Assembly: GCA_022703195.1 (NCBI GenBank)
Contig: JAKLEF010000086.1
Span: 1-8,136 of the forward strand
DNA length: 8,136 nt
Direction: 5' to 3'
Source: Candidatus Fermentibacterota bacterium
Lineage (GTDB): Bacteria; Fermentibacterota; Fermentibacteria; Fermentibacterales; Fermentibacteraceae
The stretch's first letter is position 1. Every line of letters begins with the position of its first letter. This document shows positions 1-5,787 of this stretch, one piece after another. The notes under the pieces were generated by a model that worked only from the letters and a program-made list of their open reading frames with translations, had not been told where the DNA came from and made no database searches. Both the position numbers and the translations under genes were made by a program.

Positions 1-2
1 CG

Positions 3-1703
3 GCGTCCGGCGCCGGGCGTCCGACGACGGGCTTTGCGATCCTGTTCCTGCTCATGCTCCTGGGCCTGTCCGCGAGGCTGTTCTACCTCCAGTCCGTGAA
101 GGGCGACTACTACAGGAGCATCTCCACCAGCAACCACATCAGGGTCATCTACAGGCCCGCCCCTCGGGGTGTGGTCAGGGACAGGAACGGGATAGTCCTC
201 GTCGACAACGAGCCGTCGTTCGCGGTGGCGGCGGTGCCGTCCGAGTTCGATCCGGCATGCATCCCCGAGGTCGCCTCCCTCCTCGGCATGCCGCAGGACA
301 CACTCGCGGCCAGGATTGCCTCGGCCTCCGCCAGACCCTACCGGCCGTTCGTCCTGTGCGACGACATGTCCGTGGAGGAGATCAGCCCCATCGCCGAGAA
401 CCTCCACCGCTTCGGCGGCCTTCTCATCGACGTCGTCCCGCGGCGCCGCTACACCTTCGGCCACGAATTCTGCCACATCGTGGGATATGTCGGCGAGAGC
501 AGGGAGGAAGGCGCCTTCGAGGGCGAGATGACAGGCATCTCCGGCCTCGAGAGCGAACTCGACTACTTCCTCGCCGGACAGCCCGGCTACAGGAGGCAGG
601 TCGTCGACGCCGTGGGCAGGGTGGTGAGCGAGTTCGAGGGTTCGGGCGAGGTCGCCCCCGTGCCCGGCCACGATCTCACCCTGACGATCGATTCCCGCCT
701 CCAGGTCCTCACATGCGCCATTCTCGAGGAGGAGACCGCTCCCGGCGCAGCTGTGGTGATCGACTACACCACGGGCGAGATCCTCTGTCTCGCATCGAGC
801 CCCGGGTACGACCCCCAGGAGATGTCGGACGGCATCAGCACCGCCGCCTGGCAGGCGATGTCCCAGGATCCCGAGAGGCCGATGTTCTGCAGGGCCTGGG
901 CCGCAAGGTATCCGCCGGGTTCGATCTTCAAGCTCGTATCCGCAGCCTATCTGCTCGAGAACGGATTCGTCACGGCCGACTTCAGGCCTGATCCCTGCTA
1001 CGGATCCTATCATCTCGGCGGGAACGACTTCGGATGCTGGTCGGTGCACGGCAGGCTCGCGATGGTCGACGCCCTCGCCCAGTCCTGCGACGTGTACTTC
1101 TACCGGAACATCCAGCTCGGGTCGCTCGACGGCCTGGCAGCCTTCGCCCGCGGTTTCGGCCTGGGCGGCAGGCTAACGGAGATACTCCCGGGCGAGAGCG
1201 GCGGGCTCGTGCCCGACCGCGCCCTGCTCGACAGCCTCTACGGACCGGGGGGATGGGGGCTCGGCAACCTCCTGAACGTGTCGATCGGGCAGGGCGAGCT
1301 GCTGGTCACTCCGCTTCAGATGGCCGCCATGGTCGGAGTCTTCGCATCGGGAGGGGAGATGCCCGGGCTCAGGCTGGTGCGCGAGATACCCGAAGCCCCC
1401 GCACCGTGGAGGCAGCTCGACCTCTCGGCAGGAACGGTGGCCACGGTGGTGGAGGGCATGCGCGAGGCCGTCGACAGCGGCTCCGGCACCCTCTCGTCCT
1501 TGGACGGTCTCCCTTGGGCCTTCTACGGCAAGAGCGGAACGGCCGAGAGCTCCGCCGGCGACCATGCCTGGGTGGTCGGATTCATCCGAGAGCCCGTGCC
1601 CCTTGCCGTGGCGGTGGTCGTGGAGCACGGAGGCCATGGGGGCGCGGTGGCCGCGCCGATAGTCTCGCGGATCCTGCTCGGTTACCTGGGGGAGAGCCGA
1701 TGA
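3..1703 (+). CDS. mrdA: Penicillin-binding protein 2 (peptidoglycan D,D-transpeptidase), 5' partial
   Basis: Cross-links peptidoglycan in the periplasm as the class B PBP partner of RodA during cell elongation. The frame is open to the window edge. The in-frame ATG at 54 lies inside the N-terminal membrane helix (FAILFLLMLLGL), so the true start is probably upstream of the window. Residues below are numbered from that ATG. The dimerisation domain has RGVVRDRNG at about 38-46 and a GLE motif with its LAGQPG follow-up near 160-180. The transpeptidase domain has all three active-site motifs: S290-I-F-K293 within PPGSIFK, S344-C-D, and K493-S-G-T. At least 566 codons are present, against roughly 600-640 for the family. 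The SCD second motif fits PBP2 better than the SxN of PBP3/FtsI, and the adjacent rodA agrees. The gene ends in an ATGA overlap with rodA, so translational coupling is likely. No key residue is missing. Confidence 0.95.
   Translation, partial: ASGAGRPTTGFAILFLLMLLGLSARLFYLQSVKGDYYRSISTSNHIRVIYRPAPRGVVRDRNGIVLVDNEPSFAVAAVPSEFDPACIPEVASLLGMPQDTLAARIASASARPYRPFVLCDDMSVEEISPIAENLHRFGGLLIDVVPRRRYTFGHEFCHIVGYVGESREEGAFEGEMTGISGLESELDYFLAGQPGYRRQVVDAVGRVVSEFEGSGEVAPVPGHDLTLTIDSRLQVLTCAILEEETAPGAAVVIDYTTGEILCLASSPGYDPQEMSDGISTAAWQAMSQDPERPMFCRAWAARYPPGSIFKLVSAAYLLENGFVTADFRPDPCYGSYHLGGNDFGCWSVHGRLAMVDALAQSCDVYFYRNIQLGSLDGLAAFARGFGLGGRLTEILPGESGGLVPDRALLDSLYGPGGWGLGNLLNVSIGQGELLVTPLQMAAMVGVFASGGEMPGLRLVREIPEAPAPWRQLDLSAGTVATVVEGMREAVDSGSGTLSSLDGLPWAFYGKSGTAESSAGDHAWVVGFIREPVPLAVAVVVEHGGHGGAVAAPIVSRILLGYLGESR
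1688..1694 (+). promoter_or_regulatory. Ribosome binding site for rodA, inside mrdA
   Basis: A GGGGGAG purine run ends five bases before the ATG at 1700. It lies within the last codons of mrdA and fixes the rodA start at the ATGA overlap. The same reading frame stays open far upstream (from about 1034) but there encodes only arginine-rich sequence in the shadow of mrdA. Confidence 0.6.
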
Positions 1704-2896
1704 CGGCGGCGAAGACCGACCGCGTGATGCTGGCCGCCCTCGCGGCCATCCTCGTCTGCGGACTCCTGGCCGTCTACTCGGCGTCGAGGGCCGTTCCGGG
1801 CGAGTCCATCTTCGTCAAGCAGGTGTTCTGGGTGGCCATCGGCGTGCTCACCTTCATCCTGGGCTCCTCGCTGGCGCTCAGGCTGATCGAGGAATTCGCC
1901 TTCATCTTCCTGGCAGGTGTCTGCCTGCTCCTCCTGCTTACAGTGTTCTTCGGCGGCGGGCCCGCCGGCAGGTGGCTGATCCTCGGGCCCCTGAGGATTC
2001 AGCCCTCTGAGTTCGCCAAGATCGCGATCATCGTCGCCGCCTCGCGCGCCTTCGCTGACCTGAGGGCCCGCCCCAGGAAGTACGGAGTCCTCCTCCTGTT
2101 CCTCGGAGCCTCACCAGCGATCCTGCTGACCTGGCTGCAGCCCGACCTGGGCACTGCCGCCGCGACCGTGATCATCCTGCTGATGCTGACATGGTGGGCC
2201 GGGTATGGCCCCGACTGGATATTCCTCGTGGTCAGCCCCGTCTTCGCGGCCCTCTCGTCCACGCGCCTGGCCTTCTGGCTCGTCTTCACGGCGCTGCTCG
2301 TCATAATCCTGCTCAGGAGGAAGGCCTCGATTCCCGTATGGATCCTGATGCTCGGGGGGAACACCCTCATCGCGGCGTTCACCCCCGTCGTCTGGAACCT
2401 CCTGCATCCGTACCAGCAGGCCAGGCTGACCACCTTCCTCAACCCGGCGGCCGATCCGCACGGAGCGGGCTGGAACGTGATACAGTCGGAAGTGGCGGCT
2501 GGATCGGGCGGGCTCTGGGGACAGGGCTACCTCATGGGTGCGCAGAAGGGGCTCGCCTTCCTCCCGGCGCGCCACACGGACTTCATATTCTCCGTGTGGG
2601 CCGAGGAGCTGGGTTTCTTCGGATCGCTCCTCCTCCTCTCCGCGTTCGGCCTGCTGGCATTCCGGCTGCTGAGGGCGGCCAGGATCTCGATGAGCCCGTT
2701 CAGGTCGACCCTGGCGGCTGGTTGTGCCTGCTACTTCATGGTGCACCTGTTCATCAACATCGGGATGACGCTGGGCATCATGCCGGTCACGGGCCTGCCG
2801 CTGGTCCTAGTGAGCTACGGCGGGAGCCACATGCTCTCGGCCATGTTCATAGCAGGGCTCGGCATGAACGTGGCGCGGAACTGGAGGGAGCTCTAG
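1700..2896 (+). CDS. rodA: RodA, SEDS-family peptidoglycan glycosyltransferase
   Basis: Polymerises lipid II into glycan strands at the cytoplasmic membrane, working with PBP2 in the elongasome. The product is 398 residues (E. coli RodA is about 370) and is hydrophobic throughout, consistent with about ten membrane helices. SEDS hallmarks in order are RW at 91-92 with ILGPLRIQPSEFAK to 107, QPDLGT at 147-152, a long extracellular-loop motif containing GWNVIQSEVAAGSGG, ARHTDFIFS, then WAEELGF, and a C-terminal GLPLVLVSYGG at about 365-375. Asp294 in HTD corresponds to the aspartate considered catalytic in RodA/FtsW proteins. The start is chosen at the ATGA overlap with mrdA. RodA rather than FtsW is inferred from the mrdA neighbour, since the two families are close. 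The gene is followed by an 88-base gap with stem-loops. Confidence 0.95.
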   Translation: MTAAKTDRVMLAALAAILVCGLLAVYSASRAVPGESIFVKQVFWVAIGVLTFILGSSLALRLIEEFAFIFLAGVCLLLLLTVFFGGGPAGRWLILGPLRIQPSEFAKIAIIVAASRAFADLRARPRKYGVLLLFLGASPAILLTWLQPDLGTAAATVIILLMLTWWAGYGPDWIFLVVSPVFAALSSTRLAFWLVFTALLVIILLRRKASIPVWILMLGGNTLIAAFTPVVWNLLHPYQQARLTTFLNPAADPHGAGWNVIQSEVAAGSGGLWGQGYLMGAQKGLAFLPARHTDFIFSVWAEELGFFGSLLLLSAFGLLAFRLLRAARISMSPFRSTLAAGCACYFMVHLFINIGMTLGIMPVTGLPLVLVSYGGSHMLSAMFIAGLGMNVARNWREL

Positions 2897-2911
2897 CGGA
2901 CAGCCTGGCGG

Positions 2912-2934
2912 GGCCCCGCGTCGACGCGGTGGCC
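2912..2934 (+). other. GC-rich stem-loop downstream of rodA
   Basis: Nine base pairs in two blocks (GGCC with GGCC, CCGCG with CGCGG) close a four-base TCGA loop, with one unpaired T at 2930. The core 2916-2929 is a perfect 14-base palindrome. A second hairpin follows at 2937-2952. No T-tract follows, so this is not a canonical intrinsic terminator. It could act in 3'-end protection, attenuation or protein binding, or be chance in GC-rich DNA. Confidence 0.4.
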
Positions 2935-2936
2935 GC

Positions 2937-2952
2937 GGACCTTGGCCGGTCC
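2937..2952 (+). other. Second stem-loop in the rodA-lgt gap
   Basis: GGACC at 2937-2941 pairs with GGTCC at 2948-2952 around the six-base loop TTGGCC. It sits two bases after the larger hairpin and about 20 bases before the lgt ribosome binding site. It is short and has no T-tract; its function is unknown. I see no convincing -35/-10 promoter in the rest of the gap. Confidence 0.25.
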
Positions 2953-2973
2953 ACATATTCGCGGGTCTTCCAC

Positions 2974-2979
2974 GGGAGG
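2974..2979 (+). promoter_or_regulatory. Ribosome binding site for lgt
   Basis: GGGAGG lies five bases before the ATG at 2985 and supports that start. Confidence 0.6.
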
Positions 2980-2984
2980 TCGCC

Positions 2985-3830
2985 ATGTTCCCGGTGCTCT
3001 TCAGACTCGGGTCCGTCCCCGTCAACAGCTACGGCCTGGCTCTGGCGATATCGTTCCTGCTGGGCGTGAAGCTCGCCTCGGTGCGGGCGGCCAGGCTCGG
3101 CTTCAGGCCTGCCGACATCGCCGACCTCGGGGTCTGGGTGATGATGGCCGCCATTGCCGGCTCGAGGGCGTTCTACGTCGTGACCCACCTGTCGGAGTTC
3201 GACGGGCACTGGCTCGACGTGATTGCGATCTGGAAGGGCCTGTACGGCCTGAGCATGCTCGGAGGAGTGCTGCTGGCGATGGCGACCGCCTTCGTGTACA
3301 TCGCGGTCAGGAGATGGGATGCGATGAAGCTGGCCGATGCCGCCATCCCCTCCTTCATGCTCGGCAACTTCATCACCAGGATAGGCTGCTTCCTCAACGG
3401 ATGCTGCTTCGGCTCACCCACGTCCAGCGGCCTGGGAGTGTCGTTCCCGGAAGGCTCGCTGCCCTGGTCGGTCTTCGGGCATGCCCATCTCCATCCCGTG
3501 CAGCTCTACGACTCCATGGCAGGCCTCTTCATACTGGCGGTGCTCCTCCTGGCGGACAGGCGGCCGCACTTCAGGGGCTTCCTGTTCGCGCTGTTCCTCG
3601 GGTTGTACGGAGCCACCAGGTTCGGCATGGAGGAATTCCGGTTCTTCGATCACGCGACAAACGATCTGCTCGGCTACAGCGTGTTCGCCGGGAGATCTGG
3701 GATCACTGACAACCAGTTGATAAGCCTCCTCATGGTGGCTGCATCCTTCATCACTGCACCCATCCTGATCCTGAGAGATGGCAAGACGGGCAGGGCGCAC
3801 GCGGCGGCGGCCGCGAGGCAGGCTTCCTGA
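2985..3830 (+). CDS. lgt: Prolipoprotein diacylglyceryl transferase (Lgt), variant signature
   Basis: Transfers diacylglycerol from phosphatidylglycerol to the lipobox cysteine of prolipoproteins in the inner membrane. The product is 281 residues (E. coli Lgt 291), hydrophobic, with several membrane helices. Visible family features are NSYGLALA near the N-terminus (Y16, matching E. coli Y26), the signature RIGCFLNGCCFG starting at R132 (matching R143), HPVQLYDS, and YGATRFGMEEFR, where Y208, R212 and E216 match Y235, R239 and E243. NQLISL matches the GQILS block. Three oddities follow from an ungapped alignment: E. coli H103 is Leu92, N146 is Cys135 and E151 is Cys140. Cysteine-rich NGCC variants are, from memory, common among annotated Lgt proteins in some phyla. 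The overall family call is firm; activity as a standard Lgt is likely but less certain. The last 15 or so residues are an Ala/Arg-rich tail. Confidence 0.9.
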   Translation: MFPVLFRLGSVPVNSYGLALAISFLLGVKLASVRAARLGFRPADIADLGVWVMMAAIAGSRAFYVVTHLSEFDGHWLDVIAIWKGLYGLSMLGGVLLAMATAFVYIAVRRWDAMKLADAAIPSFMLGNFITRIGCFLNGCCFGSPTSSGLGVSFPEGSLPWSVFGHAHLHPVQLYDSMAGLFILAVLLLADRRPHFRGFLFALFLGLYGATRFGMEEFRFFDHATNDLLGYSVFAGRSGITDNQLISLLMVAASFITAPILILRDGKTGRAHAAAAARQAS

Positions 3831-3855
3831 CGGTGACGACCCCCGGGCGCGCGGA

Positions 3856-4560
3856 GTGAGCTTCATCCCGTCCGCCTCGACTCTCGTCTCCAGGATCGCG
3901 TCGCTCGTGGCCTTCCGCATCTGCCCGGTCTGCGGGCGTCCCTCCGGATTCCGGGATGCGCCCGATGCGCTCTGCGCCTGGTGCATGGCCCGGCTCTACC
4001 CGAACGGACACCCCGCTGTCGCGGTGCCGCTTCCCGGCGAACGCGGGAGGATCCTCGCAGAGAGCCCCTTCCTGCATGCCGGTTCGGCGCGCGACCTGGT
4101 GCTCGGGCTCAAGTACCGCGGCAGGCGCGGCCTCGGCCGCATCGCCGCCGGGCTCATGGCGGAAGCCGGCAGTGGAGCGGCGGTTGCGGGATGCATCCTG
4201 GTGCCGATGCCGCTCTGTCCCTCGAGGATCGGGGAGAGGGGATACAACCAGGCATCGGAGATCGCCTTTCCGCTCGCACGTCTGCTGGGCGCCGGGATCT
4301 CGGACTGCCTGTCGCGCGTGGACAGGCCTCCCCAGGCCGGGCTCCAGGCAGTCGAACGCAGGGAGAACGTGCGGGGGACCTTCAGGCGCGGGAGGGAACC
4401 CGTGCCGGAGGGAGCCCCTCTCGTCCTGGTGGACGATGTCGTGACCACCGGGAGCACACTGGAGGAGGCGGCGCGATTCCTCACGGGAGCAGGGGGCGAT
4501 GTCGCGGGAGCGCTCACGCTGACCTACCGCCCCGAGTTCCGGGTTGATATCATCGACTGA
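3856..4560 (+). CDS. comF: ComF-family phosphoribosyltransferase-like protein
   Basis: Belongs to the ComF/GntX group, cytoplasmic proteins linked to DNA uptake in competent bacteria but also conserved in species with no known competence; the biochemical reaction is not settled. From the GTG at 3856 the product is 234 residues, close to the usual 220-240. An N-terminal four-cysteine, probably zinc-binding, motif is at C23, C26, C40 and C43. LVLGLKYRGRRGLGR follows, then SRIGERGYNQ at 123-132, and the PRPP-binding loop VDDVVTTGS at about 192-200. The start is uncertain. An in-frame ATG at 3778 would overlap lgt by 53 bases and add an Arg-rich stretch that looks like noncoding translation. The GTG at 3856 lacks a well-spaced ribosome binding site, since GGAG abuts it. 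A GTG at 3907 is a third option. It follows lgt by 25 bases and is probably co-transcribed. Confidence 0.88.
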   Translation: MSFIPSASTLVSRIASLVAFRICPVCGRPSGFRDAPDALCAWCMARLYPNGHPAVAVPLPGERGRILAESPFLHAGSARDLVLGLKYRGRRGLGRIAAGLMAEAGSGAAVAGCILVPMPLCPSRIGERGYNQASEIAFPLARLLGAGISDCLSRVDRPPQAGLQAVERRENVRGTFRRGREPVPEGAPLVLVDDVVTTGSTLEEAARFLTGAGGDVAGALTLTYRPEFRVDIID

Positions 4561-4585
4561 CTTCGGACTAGCACGGAAGCACCGC

Positions 4586-4590
4586 GGAGG
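4586..4590 (+). promoter_or_regulatory. Ribosome binding site for the 4599 membrane-protein gene
   Basis: GGAGG sits eight bases before the ATG at 4599. It supports the start and the reality of the otherwise unrecognised gene. Confidence 0.6.
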
Positions 4591-4598
4591 GCTGTGAG

Positions 4599-5777
4599 AT
4601 GTCAAGGAAGATGTACTTCGACGTGAGGGACGTGCCGTCCTGCGCGAGGCTCGGGCTGAGCGGCAGGAAGATGTGGATCTGGTTCAAGGCGCTCGTGCTG
4701 TCCTGGGCGGCATGGTCGGCGTTCACCTACCTGGGCTGGCTCGCCGCCGATCCGGCCGGGCTGGGCGCGGTCTGGGGCTCGTCCCGCCTTCTGCCTCTGC
4801 CGGCGGGGATCTTCTGGACCTCCTGGCAGTCCGTCGCCCTCCTCGCGACCGGCATCCTGGTGATGACGGCGGTCATGCTCTCGGCCGCACTCAGGGCATC
4901 CCGCATGACGTTCGAACAGATCAGGGGGGACGACTTCTTCTCGGGCCGCGAGGCCGCCGAGTTCGCGAGGAGGCACGGCAGGCCCCTGTATACCACGCCT
5001 GCCGCGCTCGTGGCCGGCCTCGCCCTGGCCGTCCTGTGCGGCCTCCTGCTCGGCCTGGCCGGGCGCATCCCAGCCGTCGGCCCGGTCCTCCTCGGGATAC
5101 TCGCCGTTCCGGCCTGGTCGGGCGCACTGCTCGTCGTGCTCGGATCGATCGCGCTCCTGGCGGCCTTCCCGCTCGTGCCCGCGATAGTGGCCTGCACGAA
5201 GGGCGACACGTTCGAGACGATGTTCGAGCTGTTCTCTTCGGTGACGTCGCAGCCCTGGAGGCTCGCGCTGTATGCCCTGGCCTCCTTCGTCACGAGGGCT
5301 CTGGCGCTGGCGCTCTTCCTTGCTGCCGGATCAATGGCGGTGGGCATACTCGTCCACACCACCGCCCTCGCGGGGGTCCCGAGCCCGTATGCGCTGCTCC
5401 AGGGCGGGCTGAGATACCTGGCCCCGTCGCTCGTGGGCGCCTACGCAGGAGTCGTCGACGTGCTCGGCGTCTCGGGGCAGCCCGGGGCAGCCGTGCAGCC
5501 GCTGGCCGGCGCACTCCTGGCGGCGTCGGGGGCGGCCATCGCCCTGGTGGCTGCGTCCTACTGGTTCTCATCGTGCAGTTCGGCCTGGACCGTCATCTAT
5601 CTCGCCGTCAGGCGCAGGAAGGACGGGGAGGACCTGCTCCGCAGGGCCGATCAGGAGGATCTGGCTGAGTTCGAGAGGCAGTACGGATCGGCGGACGAGT
5701 CGGCCGGAGCAGGACAGCGCGGCTGCGCGGGCGATTCAGCCCCCGGAGCCGCCACGGAAGCGGACGAGCAGGCCTGA
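4599..5777 (+). CDS. Uncharacterised multi-pass membrane protein
   Basis: I do not recognise a named family. The product is 392 residues with about six or seven hydrophobic helices: roughly 25-49, 76-100, 134-154, 158-198 (probably two), 222-257 and 300-336. The first 24 residues are polar and basic. A soluble segment at 101-133 contains FEQIRGDDFFS (105-115). A conserved-looking polar patch between helices is GDTFETMFELFSS then SQPWR (202-221). After RRRK at 338-341 comes a charged, Glu/Asp/Ala-rich tail of about 50 residues, probably cytoplasmic by the positive-inside rule. From memory only, the GDxF...RPW-like patch recalls uncharacterised planctomycete membrane proteins. There are no obvious catalytic, transporter or nucleotide-binding motifs. 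A good ribosome binding site, the same codon style as its neighbours, and gaps of 38 bases to comF and 10 bases to dnaE argue it is a real operon member. Function unknown. Confidence 0.82.
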   Translation: MSRKMYFDVRDVPSCARLGLSGRKMWIWFKALVLSWAAWSAFTYLGWLAADPAGLGAVWGSSRLLPLPAGIFWTSWQSVALLATGILVMTAVMLSAALRASRMTFEQIRGDDFFSGREAAEFARRHGRPLYTTPAALVAGLALAVLCGLLLGLAGRIPAVGPVLLGILAVPAWSGALLVVLGSIALLAAFPLVPAIVACTKGDTFETMFELFSSVTSQPWRLALYALASFVTRALALALFLAAGSMAVGILVHTTALAGVPSPYALLQGGLRYLAPSLVGAYAGVVDVLGVSGQPGAAVQPLAGALLAASGAAIALVAASYWFSSCSSAWTVIYLAVRRRKDGEDLLRRADQEDLAEFERQYGSADESAGAGQRGCAGDSAPGAATEADEQA

Positions 5778-5787
5778 GGCCCCCTAG

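Noticed and set aside
54..56. ATG at 54 as the true start of mrdA
   Set aside because: It lies inside the N-terminal membrane helix, and the frame is open back to the window edge, so the real start is probably outside the window.
1247..1259. G-rich stretch as a possible G-quadruplex
   Set aside because: There are only two G runs (six and five) and they encode ordinary Gly-Gly-Trp-Gly residues of PBP2. Four runs are not available at suitable spacing.
1034..1699. Open frame upstream of and continuous with rodA, as a possible N-terminal extension
   Set aside because: The sequence before 1700 is Arg/Gly-rich translation of mrdA out of frame. RodA homology and the ribosome binding site at 1688-1694 place the start at 1700.
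2912..2952. Intrinsic terminator after rodA
   Set aside because: The hairpins are strong, but no T-tract follows either, so they are reported only as stem-loops of unknown role.
2942..2960. Possible promoter upstream of lgt (TTGGCC with a nearby CATATT)
   Set aside because: The spacing between the two elements is far too short for a sigma-70 type promoter, and the first lies in a hairpin loop.
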